64,000 nucleotides of DNA from Paraburkholderia sp. BL23I1N1. Lineage in GTDB: Bacteria > Pseudomonadota > Gammaproteobacteria > Burkholderiales > Burkholderiaceae. The translations under genes and the position numbers were made by a program. The notes under the pieces were generated by a model that searched no databases, was not told the origin of the DNA, and worked only from the letters and a program-made list of their open reading frames with translations. How positions within the stretch are numbered: position 1 is the first letter of the stretch; each line of letters opens with the position of its first letter. The stretch covers positions 4,340,001 through 4,404,000 of the forward strand of contig NZ_RAPV01000001.1 of the NCBI RefSeq assembly GCF_003610295.1, given 5' to 3'. This document shows, in pieces, positions 38,075 to 47,339 of the stretch.

Positions 38075-38440
38075 TTACTTCACCGTGAACGTGTAATGCC
38101 CCTGGGTGCGATGGCCGTCGTTGGCAACGGCGACCCACGAGACGGTATAGGCACCCGGCACGAGGGGATTTAGCCCTACCGACATGTGCTTCCTGTTCGA
38201 CGGGTCAACCGCAGCTTTGCCGCTCGTCACGGACTTGCCTCGGGAGTCGGTGACGGCGATCGAGCTGAATGCGGGCTCCAGACCATCGTCGAAGTCGATC
38301 GCCACGTCCTTCTGCGAGGTCGTGACGGTCGCACCGGCCCCCGGCGCCTCTTGGGTCGGGTAGGCGTGCGCCTGTGCGAGATTGCAGCCGGCGATCATCA
38401 GCGCGGCGATGGCCGCGCGTGCAATCGTGTGCAGTTTCAT
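38075..38440 (-). CDS. copC: CopC periplasmic copper-binding protein
   Basis: 121 residues. Signal peptide MKLHTIARAAIAALMIAGCN with cleavage before HAYPTQEAP, so the mature N-terminus begins with His, the usual Cu(II) ligand of CopC. Further ligands: Asp/His in VAIDFDDGLEPAF and DGHRTQGHYTF. Binds Cu(II) in the periplasm and pairs with CopD, encoded immediately downstream. Confidence 0.93.
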   Translation of the reverse strand: MKLHTIARAAIAALMIAGCNLAQAHAYPTQEAPGAGATVTTSQKDVAIDFDDGLEPAFSSIAVTDSRGKSVTSGKAAVDPSNRKHMSVGLNPLVPGAYTVSWVAVANDGHRTQGHYTFTVK

Positions 38441-38458
38441 GAGAGGACTCCTTACACG

Positions 38459-39352
38459 TCAGAACAGCGGCTTGCCGAGCGTTTTCGGCGCAATATCGTC
38501 GAAGAAAAGATGGGCCTGTACCAGAATGCCCACATGCGAACCGCTCGCGCTGTTGATTGGTATCTGGGCTTCGACACCGAACTGGCCATAGCGGTTGATC
38601 CAGATGAACCCTGGATTGATTGTGCCAGTGGTTTGGCCCTGACTTCTCGACAGCGGAACCTCGACGATGGGAACAATGTTCGAGAGCGGCTGCGGCAAGC
38701 CGAAATCATGCACCTGTTGCTGCAGATAGGACAGGCTGTACTGGACCGTGAAACCGTAGTCGAAAGAATTGGGCTGACCGGCCCCGGTGGTCAACGAAGG
38801 CCCAGCTTCGGCGGTAATGGCAACGGGTCGGAGATAGGCCAGTGAGTCAGGCAGATCGCCCATGCCCTTGCCCACGTAGATCGTCGGCGAGATGGCCGAA
38901 AAGCTGTTCGCAATCGCGTGGCTGCCGGTTCCACCCAATTCCGCATGCACCCCGACTGAAGTCATGAATTCATGCGGGGCGTTCACATACAGCAGATACT
39001 TCAGGCCGACCCCAAAGTTATCGAACCCGTGCGCAGTCGGATTGTTCTGCATCACGTAAGCGCCGTCGACGGACAGGGCAAGCCTTGACGTGATCAGCTT
39101 GTCGTACTCGAAGCTGAACGTATTGATGCTTTGATCGCCGTTGTCTCCAGGAACACGCTGATGCCCGTATTCGAAGTTAGCTTCATCGCCGACACCTGGA
39201 TCATCGACAGCCATCGTTGACGGAAAGACGCGGTCGCCCGCGATGGCATGGGCAGCGGCTGACGATGAGGCGAGCAGGAGCGCAGTTGCGGCGAACGAGA
39301 TCGTTGCCGTGGCGAAGAAGGGTTTGCCATGGCGCAAGGTATTGGTATTCAT
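38459..39352 (-). CDS. Exported beta-barrel-like protein in the copper cluster
   Basis: 297 residues with a signal peptide (ISFAATALLLASSSAAAHA). The mature sequence has alternating amphipathic strands (TFSFEYDKLITSRLALSVDG, FDYGFTVQYSLSYLQQQV) and ends in an aromatic residue (GKPLF), as outer-membrane barrels do. It resembles the MetA-pathway/phenol-degradation porin-like proteins, but the match is only at fold level. It lies 18 bp upstream of copC, so is likely co-transcribed and may be the outer-membrane part of copper handling (inference). Confidence 0.65.
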   Translation of the reverse strand: MNTNTLRHGKPFFATATISFAATALLLASSSAAAHAIAGDRVFPSTMAVDDPGVGDEANFEYGHQRVPGDNGDQSINTFSFEYDKLITSRLALSVDGAYVMQNNPTAHGFDNFGVGLKYLLYVNAPHEFMTSVGVHAELGGTGSHAIANSFSAISPTIYVGKGMGDLPDSLAYLRPVAITAEAGPSLTTGAGQPNSFDYGFTVQYSLSYLQQQVHDFGLPQPLSNIVPIVEVPLSRSQGQTTGTINPGFIWINRYGQFGVEAQIPINSASGSHVGILVQAHLFFDDIAPKTLGKPLF

Positions 39353-39458
39353 GTTTCATCCATTGATTGAGGTCGTCATCGCGCCGCCGCGAGTCTGTGA
39401 AGAGACACGACGACGCCTGGCGATGCGTTCGTGCACGGCATCGCCACCAAGGCTCAAT

Positions 39459-39839
39459 TCAGGATGAAACGGGGGGCGCGCGCGGCTGGGCGGATGCCAG
39501 CGGTTCGACGCGACGGATGCTCTCGAACCGCGTCGCAACGCGATGCTGGATGGCCCAGACCGTGACCGCAAATTCAGGCTGGACACTCGGCAGCACGGGC
39601 ATGTGCGCAATCAGGTTGCAGTAGCCGCAAGCATGCCAGTGAGCAGCCAGCGAGTGGGAGGTGTCCTCGTTGCCCGATGGATTGCCGGGCGTCGAATCTG
39701 CGGAGCAGATCGAAGCTGGAGGGAGCCCAGCTTCATTGCGGTCAGCCAGTGCGTGCGAAACCGTCGGCGCAAGCGTCGCCATCAGGATTGCCAGCAATCC
39801 CAGATAGGAGCCCAATTTCCGGCAGAAACAGCTCAGCAT
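39459..39839 (-). CDS. DUF2946-family copper-associated protein
   Basis: 126 residues from ATG 39839. The N-terminus is an export signal (LGSYLGLLAILMATLAPTVS). The mature part has the DUF2946 motif HWHACGYCNLIAHMP with a CxxC pair. Such small proteins are found beside copper transport genes and TonB receptors for copper; their function is unknown. First gene of the cluster. The frame extends 124 codons upstream, which is rejected as unlike the family. Confidence 0.78.
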   Translation of the reverse strand: MLSCFCRKLGSYLGLLAILMATLAPTVSHALADRNEAGLPPASICSADSTPGNPSGNEDTSHSLAAHWHACGYCNLIAHMPVLPSVQPEFAVTVWAIQHRVATRFESIRRVEPLASAQPRAPPVSS

Positions 39840-40140
39840 AAGGCCGACGATTCGATATTGGTGTGGTGCAGATGAATGCGGCGCATTATGCCACGTGTTA
39901 CTTGCAGGCCTCGACCTGTGACAGCTTGCCACGTTGCCGGAAGTCTCAAGTCGCCCAGTAATGAGACGCTCGCAGGCCCCGCCTGACTGACTCCGGAGGG
40001 TCGGCTTACGCCTCCCGGATTTCTGAAAGCCAACGAACGCAAACCGCGTAATCAAGGAGCACCTCGCAACGCCGTATCGACGCTGCTCCTTCAACGTGCG
40101 ATCATCGGCGACCCGTCTCCAGAGGTGCCCCATTTTGCAT

Positions 40141-40686
40141 ATGCCGACCCGAAACGCCTTGTCCACCTGCCTGCTGGCGACCTTCCTCGCCACGCACGGC
40201 CCGGGTTGCATGGCAGCCGCAACATCCGGCCCGCAGGCGAAGCTTTCGATTCAGCAGCGCAATCAGGTCGACGAACACGTCGCGACCTACGGGAACGTAC
40301 GCTACCAGTATACGATCGATTATCCTGGCGACCTGCTGGTTCCTGGCCAGGAAGCCGATGACAGCGACGGTCTCGTCTTTTCAGCAAAATCGGGTATGGC
40401 TCGAGTCGCCGTCTGGGGCAGGTTCAACGCGAACGAGGACACGTCCGCTCAGATCCTGCATGGCGAAGAACAGGGCCCATGTGCGGGTATGCCGGCGAGC
40501 TACGAAGTGAGCAAGCGGGATCTCGTAGCCTTTTCCTGCCAGACGCCGAAGAACGAAATCGTCTATGAAAAGATGATTATTCACGGCGATACGCTTGTTG
40601 CCGTGCAGTTCATCTATCCCGCCGCGGAGCAGGCGATGTGGTCGCCCGTAATCAAGCAAATGTCGAGTTCGCTGCATATCGAGTGA
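40141..40686 (+). CDS. Exported hypothetical protein
   Basis: 181 residues from ATG 40141. Signal-like N-terminus (MPTRNALSTCLLATFLATHG, cleavage near CMAAA). The mature part (YQYTIDYPGDLLVPGQEADD, YPAAEQAMWSPVIKQMSSSL) has the look of a small secreted lipid- or envelope-associated domain that I do not recognise. Divergent from the copper cluster, 302 bp between starts. No function assigned. Confidence 0.65.
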   Translation: MPTRNALSTCLLATFLATHGPGCMAAATSGPQAKLSIQQRNQVDEHVATYGNVRYQYTIDYPGDLLVPGQEADDSDGLVFSAKSGMARVAVWGRFNANEDTSAQILHGEEQGPCAGMPASYEVSKRDLVAFSCQTPKNEIVYEKMIIHGDTLVAVQFIYPAAEQAMWSPVIKQMSSSLHIE

Positions 40687-41019
40687 TCGAAAGCGCTTGT
40701 GCAACGGCCTCGTCTTCCGCTTTGCACTGGTGCGCCGTAACGTCAGCGACGCGCTATTCTGCGCTCATTCGCGCTTGGCCCTGGACAAAACGACTGGGGC
40801 CGGTCGTATGCCGCCAGCCGTGTCGGGCGATAGCCGGCCACGAGCGGTCGTTCGACATCAGGCACAGGATCGCTAGCAATCGACCAGTCCCTCATCCGGC
40901 TCCCGTTCATCCAGCCGAAAGGTAGTAAGCGATCGGTAAAGGGCGCCCATCGGTCATCGAACGTGTAAGAGCGCTCTGCTATCCTTCGCCTCTAATTCCG
41001 GCTGGCCAGGAGTAGTGAC
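40687..41019. other. Intergenic DNA, no gene recognised
   Basis: Contains only out-of-frame-like short open frames. The composition resembles decayed Burkholderiaceae intergenic sequence (rich in CGGCC and GTCG). The promoter of the exported hydrolase gene at 41020 is presumably at its right end; no hexamers were clear. Confidence 0.4.
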
Positions 41020-42027
41020 ATGCGTTGGATAGTAACCTTTGTGCTGGCGATCTTATGCACGCGTTCTACGCTGGCTGCCCCGGCCACTTTTAACGTAGGG
41101 GTAATCCGGCTGACGGTGGCGGGCGCCGCTCCTTCCGACACGGTCGTCTTTTACCCCACGCATGAGCGAGAGGTCCCGTGGCAAGCGGGTCCGTTCACTG
41201 TCGAGGCGACGCGCAATGCTCCGCCTGTACCGGATAACCGCTTCCCGGTTGTATTGATTTCGCACGGACGGGGTGGCGGCCCCTTGAGCCACCGTGAATT
41301 GGCTACCGCTCTGGCTCGCGCCGGATTTATCGCCGTCTTGCCGACGCACGTTGGAGACGCTTCAGGCTATCCCCGAGCTCCGTCCCAAGCCCAGATTCTT
41401 ATTGATCGCCCCCGGCAGGCAGAGGCCGCGCTCAACGCCGTCCTCGCAGATCCGCGTTTTTCCGCGAGCGCGGATGTCAGCCGAATTGGCATGATTGGAT
41501 ACTCGGCCGGTGGCTACACTGCGCTGATTCTGGCGGGAGCGAAACCCGACTTTGCGTATGCCAGTGCGTACTGCGCAAATCACGATGATCCGGGATCGTG
41601 TCCGCGTTCAGCAACCAGCAATAGTGCTCACGGCGCCCAGGTTAAAGCGGCCGTACCTGCTGATCTGATAGCCTGGCAACCGCCTGCTGATCGCCGCCTG
41701 AAGGCCTTGGTGCTGATGGATCCACTGGCCATGATGTTCGGGGCACCTGGCTTGTCCGCTGTGCGCGTACCGACCATGCTCTATCGTCCTCAGGACGACA
41801 GCTATCTTGGGTCTGCGAGAAACTCTCTTGCTGTTGCGTCCGGCTTGCCTACACCGCCTTTGCTGCACATCGTGCCAGGCAATCACTTCGTTTTCATCGA
41901 TCCTTGTCCGGCCTCGGTTGCGGCCAATGTGGCACTGATCTGTCAGGATGCGCCCGGGATTGATCGTGTGGAGATTCATCGCCAGATCGACCAGGAGGTC
42001 GTGGACTTCCTGCGCGCAAATCTATGA
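41020..42027 (+). CDS. Exported alpha/beta hydrolase (predicted dienelactone hydrolase type)
   Basis: 335 residues. Signal peptide MRWIVTFVLAILCTRSTLAA. The hydrolase core: VVLISHGRGGGPLSHRELAT (oxyanion turn HGRGG), nucleophile in MIGYSAGGYTALILAG, late Asp in LYRPQDDSYLG and His in VPGNHFVFIDPC. This pattern is that of a family of exported hydrolases of unknown substrate related to platelet-activating-factor acetylhydrolase. A small membrane protein gene may follow. Confidence 0.85.
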   Translation: MRWIVTFVLAILCTRSTLAAPATFNVGVIRLTVAGAAPSDTVVFYPTHEREVPWQAGPFTVEATRNAPPVPDNRFPVVLISHGRGGGPLSHRELATALARAGFIAVLPTHVGDASGYPRAPSQAQILIDRPRQAEAALNAVLADPRFSASADVSRIGMIGYSAGGYTALILAGAKPDFAYASAYCANHDDPGSCPRSATSNSAHGAQVKAAVPADLIAWQPPADRRLKALVLMDPLAMMFGAPGLSAVRVPTMLYRPQDDSYLGSARNSLAVASGLPTPPLLHIVPGNHFVFIDPCPASVAANVALICQDAPGIDRVEIHRQIDQEVVDFLRANL

Positions 42028-42164
42028 TTTACCGGGCATGAACTGACATGCTCCGGGGACGCAGCGCAACGTACTCGTCGACAGTCTTTGCTAGAGGTAA
42101 TTGCTGGAATAGCAAGGTGGGTACGTTCGTCCGCTTCGTGCTGTCCGTGACCGGCAACAGCGAT

Positions 42165-42296
42165 ATGGCGAACCCCGACGACATGGAAATGCTCGCGCTA
42201 CTTCTCTACTGGGGAGTGTCCACGCTGCTGGTCGGCGGACTGATCTTTGCCGGCTACCGGGCGCTGCGGCATTACCGGAAACAGCGAACCGCATAG
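42165..42296 (+). CDS. Possible small membrane protein
   Basis: A 43-residue frame MANPDDMEMLALLLYWGVST with one clear hydrophobic helix (LALLLYWGVSTLLVGGLIFA) and a basic tail (RALRHYRKQRTA). Third-codon-position composition is like real genes. Its start is uncertain; the frame opens at 42048. Function unknown. Confidence 0.45.
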   Translation: MANPDDMEMLALLLYWGVSTLLVGGLIFAGYRALRHYRKQRTA

Positions 42297-42447
42297 ACAA
42301 AAAAGCTTGTTACGGGCGGGCTTCGGTGCAATCGAAGGTCCTGCGGCGCTGTTCGGCCAACAACGGCCGGTTGTGAAGGGCCGCTTCGGAGTAGCCTGCA
42401 CGGAACCCTAGATACTATGAGGGCAGCGAAGGCGAAGGCGGTGGAGT

Positions 42448-42470
42448 AAAACGGAGTCGTCATCCGTTTT
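42448..42470. other. Hairpin just upstream of the IS110-type gene
   Basis: AAAACGGA and TCCGTTTT form an 8-bp stem with a 7-nt loop, 18 bp before the transposase ATG. In intact IS110 elements the structured leader next to the transposase encodes the bridge RNA; this hairpin could be a remnant of it. Confidence 0.35.
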
Positions 42471-42488
42471 CTTCGTAGGAGCACGCAA

Positions 42489-43451
42489 ATGAACGCACCG
42501 GACATGGCCCGTGGTGGGCAGGATTCAAAGGTGATCGGCTCGCTGTATGTCGCCTTCGAGTTAGGCGATAGAAGCTGGAGGCTTGCACTGGGAGATGGAG
42601 TTCGCGCCCCGAGCCAGTGTACTGTGAGCGCAGGCGATACCGAGGCAGTCCTGAAGGCAATTGCCAAAGCAAAGGCGCGCTGCCATCTGTGCAACGATGC
42701 GCCGGTGCGCAGTTGTTATGAGGCGGGGCGTGATGGTTTCTGGCTGCACCGCTGGGCGAGTGCACATGGGATTGCCAATCTGGTGGTGGACCCTGCAAGC
42801 ATCGAGGTTAGCCGGCGGGCACGGCGTGCCAAGACCGACCGGCTTGACGCTGAGAGGTTGCTGTCGATGCTCATGCGCTACTACGCTGGCGAAAGGCGGC
42901 TGTGGGCGATCGCGCGCATCCCAAGCCCCGAGCAGGAAGATGAGCGCCGCGTACACCGTGAGCTCGGAAGGCTGCGGCAGGAGCGCACCGCTCACAGCAA
43001 CCGGATCCGCTCGCTGCTGGTGCTGCACAATTTGCGCACGGAACACATTGGTGGGCGCACGTGGGTGGACTGGTGGGCAGCGCACGCCGCGCAGCTGCAG
43101 CCAGGTTTGCGCGCCGAAATTGAACGTGAGCTCGAGCGGCTCTCTCTTGTCGCCAGGCAGATCAGGTCGCTTGAGACAATGCAGGCTCATCAGGTGCGCG
43201 ACGGCGACCAACCGGCCATCGCAGTGCTGGCACGACTGGCGGGCATCGGCACAGGCAGCGCATGGACTCTGGTCAAGGAGCTGTTCGGATGGCGGCAGTT
43301 TCGCAATCGCCGCGAACTCGCCGAACGGATGGCCCGGGAACGGTTCAGGTCGACATGCGACCGACGCGACATGCTGCAGCCGGCCAACCGGTCATCCTGC
43401 CTCAAGCTGTCAGCAGAAGTGATTTCAGTCTCCGGAAGGGTAATGGCGTAA
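42489..43451 (+). pseudogene. IS110-family transposase, C-terminally truncated
   Basis: 320 codons. The N-terminal RuvC-like DEDD half is recognisable (SLYVAFELGDRSWRLALGDG, CYEAGRDGFWLHRWA, KTDRLDAERLLSMLM), as is the start of the Transposase_20 domain (LARLAGIGTGSAWTLVKELF-GWRQFRNRRELA). Similarity then stops; the expected 'GLAP...SAGN' block with the catalytic serine is missing and replaced by unrelated sequence (ERMARERFRSTCDRRD). The first acidic residue is Glu, not Asp. No second end or target duplication could be defined. A dead fragment. Confidence 0.8.
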
Positions 43452-43573
43452 GGACTTGGGTTAAAGGCACAGAGGACCGGGCGGCATGATCTTGTATTAT
43501 GCGGGTCGAAAACAGCGGCTTGATGCACATCAAGTCGGATATTGTCGGCACTATTGAAGGTATGGGGAGGACC

Positions 43574-45094
43574 GTGAGCAAAACCGATAGTCGACTTTCC
43601 CGGTTTGCAGACAGCCAGAAGCTACGCCGGCTAACAGCACCCTATGCCGTTATGTATGGCGGGGTTATCGTTGCGCTCGTCATGATCGGGCTCTGCGCTA
43701 CGGTGCTGTATCAGGGGCGGGTCGACGCACTCGATCGTGCCCGCGAAACTTCGCACAATCTGGCGCTGATAGCACAGCGGGACATTGAGCGGAATTTCGA
43801 GCTGTATGCTCTGTCGTTACAGGCGGTCGTCGACGGCATGAGCCAGCCGGACGTTCTGGCGTTGCCGCCGCATCTGCGCCGCGAAGTACTGTTTGATCGT
43901 GCCGCCACCGCGAAGTATCTCGGCTCGATGCTCGTCCTCGACGCATCGGGCAATATCGTCATTGACTCTGCCAGTGATATTCCGCGCAAAGGGAATTTCG
44001 CCGACCGCAGCTATTTCACGATCCAGCGCGACAGGCCAAACGCAGGCTTATATATCAGTGCCCCGTTCAAATCCCGTTTGCGCAATGGGGTCCCCAGCAT
44101 TGCGTTGAGCCGGCGGCTTTCGCATCCCGACGGTTCGTTCGCCGGAATCGTGCTGATAGCCATCAATCTTGAGTATTTCCACAATCTGTTTGCCGGACTC
44201 TCACTTGGATCGCACGGATCAGTCGCCCTGATCGGCAAGGACGGCGTGATGATCATGCGCCAGCCGTATGACGTGCATATCATTGGCCGCGATATCAGCC
44301 AGGCAAGTACGTTCCGGCATTTCGTGTCGGCCCCGGAAGGCAGTTTCGGCGAAACTGCCTCGATCGATGGCGTGCGTCGACTCTACTCCTTCAAGAACTT
44401 TCCGGATCTGCCACTGATCGTTATGGTCGCTGAGGCGGACCAGGACATTTACGCAGCATGGCGGGAGCGGGCGCTTACGATCGGCTCGCTGATGGTCGCA
44501 TTCGGCCTGGGGTTTGTCGCCTTGTCTTTTGTGCTGGGTGCGCAGTTGCGTCGCCGGATGCGTGCGGAATCAGAACTTGAGATGCTCGCGCGCACCGACG
44601 GTCTGACTGGCTTGCACAATCGGCGCACTCTTGGCGAGATTCTTGAAGAGGAGTGGCGCAGGGCCAGGCGAACGCGCAATGTGTTCTCCCTGCTGTTTGT
44701 CGATATCGATCGGTTCAAGGCCTACAACGATACTTACGGTCATCAGGCGGGTGACGACGCGCTAGCGGCAGTGGCGAGGTGCATCAGCGAGAACATCCGG
44801 CGGCCAGCTGACAGCGCGGCGCGTTATGGTGGAGAGGAATTCATCGTGGTGCTTCCAGACACGCCGCCTGCCGGTGCCTCTCTGATCGCCGAAAAAATCA
44901 GATTGGCGATCAGCGAACTGGGCATCGAGCACGCGGGGAGCGAGTATGGTCGGGTCACGGCCAGCATCGGCACGGCGAGCTGGGCGCCGGAGCAGGATGG
45001 CAGCGTGACCGCTGTGATCAAGGCTGCCGATGAGGCCTTGTACAACGCGAAGGCGACTGGCAGAAACAAGGTCTCACGGTCTCGTCCGGCATGA
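43574..45094 (+). CDS. Membrane diguanylate cyclase with a periplasmic Cache-type sensor
   Basis: 506 residues from GTG 43574 (VSKTDSRLSRFADSQKLRRL); ATGs at 43499 and 43562 are alternatives. A helix at about residues 24-46, a periplasmic double-Cache-like domain (LVLDASGNIVIDSASDIPRK, DRSYFTIQRDRPNAGLYIS), a second helix near 310-330 (IGSLMVAFGLGFVALSFVLG), then a GGDEF domain with RYGGEEF and DIDRFKAYNDTYGH. The active-site loop GGEEF is intact, so it should make cyclic-di-GMP when the sensor binds a small molecule. Part of the post-IS110 region; no operon partner. Confidence 0.9.
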   Translation: MSKTDSRLSRFADSQKLRRLTAPYAVMYGGVIVALVMIGLCATVLYQGRVDALDRARETSHNLALIAQRDIERNFELYALSLQAVVDGMSQPDVLALPPHLRREVLFDRAATAKYLGSMLVLDASGNIVIDSASDIPRKGNFADRSYFTIQRDRPNAGLYISAPFKSRLRNGVPSIALSRRLSHPDGSFAGIVLIAINLEYFHNLFAGLSLGSHGSVALIGKDGVMIMRQPYDVHIIGRDISQASTFRHFVSAPEGSFGETASIDGVRRLYSFKNFPDLPLIVMVAEADQDIYAAWRERALTIGSLMVAFGLGFVALSFVLGAQLRRRMRAESELEMLARTDGLTGLHNRRTLGEILEEEWRRARRTRNVFSLLFVDIDRFKAYNDTYGHQAGDDALAAVARCISENIRRPADSAARYGGEEFIVVLPDTPPAGASLIAEKIRLAISELGIEHAGSEYGRVTASIGTASWAPEQDGSVTAVIKAADEALYNAKATGRNKVSRSRPA

Positions 45095-45559
45095 TAGGCC
45101 TAGGTGCCAGTGGGCCCGTACGGTGCACAACGACGCGAAACTATGGCTGGCGAGATTTCTGGCGGCCCGGGTCCTTGCTACGGCGATATACAATAAAGGA
45201 AGCAGGACAGATCTTAGGCAAAACATTTATTCGATCTCTACTCGGCGGCCCCCTGTCGAAGTCGACCGAGGTTGCGCCGGGAGAAGATATTTTCCCGGCG
45301 CTTTACCCTCATATTCCCTCGTCGTGGGCTCTCGATGTCCGATGCTGCGTGCCTGCAAGGCGGATATTCAGGAGCCTTGTCTCAATGCCGCCTGTGGGGC
45401 GAGCAGCAGCATCCTGACCGCAAGCACCGGACGCATTCGGCATGGCGCCTTCAATTGCCGCCGTTGAAACCGAAAATTGAAAATCTCCCTATAACCCGCG
45501 CCAGAACAGGCTCCCAACGCGGTTCCCGGGTATGGACACCGCGTTCTAGCGGCACTGCT
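45095..45559. other. Gap between the convergent GGDEF genes
   Basis: Apart from the hairpin at 45274-45301, I see no coding sequence. Small frames here have no conserved feature. Confidence 0.45.
45274..45301 (+). terminator. Terminator hairpin between the two GGDEF genes
   Basis: GCGCCGGGA pairs with TCCCGGCGC; three further pairs (G-T, A-T, A-T) give a 12-bp stem with a 4-nt loop, followed by CTTTAC. It lies about 180 bp after the stop at 45094. Confidence 0.6.
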
Positions 45560-47134
45560 CTACCTGGTGACCGCGTCCATAGTCCAAAAACGAAATACTC
45601 CTTTGCCCGCTTTCTTCGCGTCGTACAAGGCTTCATCAGCTCGCTTCTTCAACAGTTCAAGAGACTCATATTTCGTTGCGAAGGCAATGCCGATGCTTGC
45701 GCCGATTTTCACCGTCGCGCCCGCTGATAGCGGATAGGGTTCGGATAGCCGCTGGATAATACGCTGCGCAAGTGCGGCGGCGGAGGAAGTGGTTGAGTTC
45801 TCAAGAACAACGGCGAATTCGTCGCCGCCGATCCGCGCCACCAGCTTCCCTTGCCGCAATGTCCTGCGCAAGCGCTCCCCGACCATTTTCAGTACCTCGT
45901 CGCCCGCCGGGTGGCCAAAGCCGTCATTCACCTGTTTGAAGCCGTCCAGATCGAGATACATCACCGCCAATGCCGGGTCCTGATTGTCTGCGCACCGGGA
46001 AAGTAACCACTCCAGTTGTTCGCGCAGGTAGCGGCGGTTCGGCAGATCCGTTAGCACGTCGTGACGGGCCCACTCGAGCATTCTGGCCTCGGCGGTCCTG
46101 CGCTGCGTCACGTCCTCGATAATGATGACAGCACTTCCGTCAGGCACCGGGTTGCGGGTCATCTCGAGCTGGCGGCCGTCGTCGAATTTCAGATTGAGCG
46201 GACCGTGTTCCTCAGACAGCCATGCGGTGCATCGCTCGACAAGCTCCTTTCGGAGCGCTTCGCCATACTTCGCCAGCGCTACCTGACCGATCAACTGCGG
46301 GAGTGGGACATTAAGCTGCAGCATCTCGACGGGGGCGCCGAAAAGCTCTGCGGTTCGGCGATTGGCAATGATCACCTTCGCGGCGCTGTCGATGGTGCAC
46401 AGCCCGTGCGGCATATAGGCCAACGCCGCATCGAATTGGGCCGCAAGTTCAGCGTGCCTTTGTTCGGCCGTCATCAGGGCGACAAGCATCGCATAGTGGC
46501 GCCTGACCACCGAAGTCATCGCCGCAACGTACAGGCAAAGCGGTGGCACCAGAATCCACATCGCGCTACGGGAGGCGATCAGCCCGGCCAGTCCAATGGG
46601 AATCGCCCCCAGGCAAATCTGCGCGATCGCCAGGCGGGGCAACGCCGCGTTTCTTGACGCTATTCCGCCTAGAATCCCGGCCGTCACCATGACGGCGAGC
46701 GCTGCCAGTTCGCCGTCATGGGACAGGATGCAACCCATCGTACCGAGGCCGAGCAGCAAGCAGGCCAGTAGCGAAGCCGGCACGTATCGGACAGCCCAGG
46801 GGGCAGGGTGAACCGTACCCGTACGGCTGCGCACGATGTAAGCACGAACGATCCCGAGCCGTGTTAGCAGGAGGCCAATATCCGTCACGAGCCATAGCTC
46901 GGCCCACGTCTGATGCAGACGGATCGCGGCTACGAGCGCAATGAAACCGCTTGCGACACCCGACATGACGAGCGGCCGTATGTTTTCAAAGAGCGTCGAC
47001 AGCAGTGACGAACGAACGGCGACCGTGACGTCGCCGTTGTGCGGCGCCGGCGTCGCAAGAATTGAAGCGAGAATGAATATCTTGCCGGGCATGTTATGAC
47101 CACATCTGAAATTTTCTGCCAGGCCGCGTCGCAT
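45560..47134 (-). CDS. Membrane diguanylate cyclase with MASE-like and PAS domains
   Basis: 524 residues (ATG 47134; a second ATG at 47092 is possible). Residues about 50-225 are a run of membrane helices (VMSGVASGFIALVAAIRL, ALAVMVTAGILGGIASRNAA); about 235-355 a PAS domain (YMPHGLCTIDSAAKVIIANR); about 360-520 a GGDEF domain with ARIGGDEFAVVLEN. The RxGD and GGDEF residues are intact. It makes cyclic-di-GMP in response to a membrane or PAS signal. An FNR-type box and a -10 TATAGT at the right distance lie upstream (47288-47301), suggesting control by oxygen. Confidence 0.9.
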   Translation of the reverse strand: MRRGLAENFRCGHNMPGKIFILASILATPAPHNGDVTVAVRSSLLSTLFENIRPLVMSGVASGFIALVAAIRLHQTWAELWLVTDIGLLLTRLGIVRAYIVRSRTGTVHPAPWAVRYVPASLLACLLLGLGTMGCILSHDGELAALAVMVTAGILGGIASRNAALPRLAIAQICLGAIPIGLAGLIASRSAMWILVPPLCLYVAAMTSVVRRHYAMLVALMTAEQRHAELAAQFDAALAYMPHGLCTIDSAAKVIIANRRTAELFGAPVEMLQLNVPLPQLIGQVALAKYGEALRKELVERCTAWLSEEHGPLNLKFDDGRQLEMTRNPVPDGSAVIIIEDVTQRRTAEARMLEWARHDVLTDLPNRRYLREQLEWLLSRCADNQDPALAVMYLDLDGFKQVNDGFGHPAGDEVLKMVGERLRRTLRQGKLVARIGGDEFAVVLENSTTSSAAALAQRIIQRLSEPYPLSAGATVKIGASIGIAFATKYESLELLKKRADEALYDAKKAGKGVFRFWTMDAVTR

Positions 47135-47287
47135 GAAGACCGTTCCCCGCGTTTGCGGAGAAAGCAGTGCGCTTACCGGGCGCTCAATGCCACTTTTCGT
47201 TAGAGAGCGTTGAACTGAGGAACTCTCGCCTTAACCGGTTCGTCTCCCGTATTCGCGTTGACTATAAACACCCAATGGGCAACACCG

Positions 47288-47301
47288 TTGATTTAAGTCA
47301 A
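47288..47301 (-). promoter_or_regulatory. FNR/Anr box in a class II promoter position
   Basis: TTGAT-TTAA-GTCAA is an FNR/Anr/Dnr-type dyad. On the minus strand TATAGT (47266-47261) could be the -10 with a start near 47254; the box centre is then at about -40.5, the usual class II activator position. The gene controlled would be the GGDEF gene starting at 47134. Confidence 0.7.
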
Positions 47302-47339
47302 AGGCATGAAAGGGGCATGAAGCGCGGGATCGCGCCACG

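Noticed and set aside
36390..40014. A 15-base identity (GTCGGCTTACGCCTC) at 36390-36404 and 40000-40014 as a dispersed repeat
   Set aside because: A 15-mer match is expected by chance at about this frequency in 64 kb of GC-rich DNA, and flanks do not match.
45030..45727. Overlapping plus-strand frames between the GGDEF genes
   Set aside because: They are in the terminator region or antisense to the second GGDEF gene.
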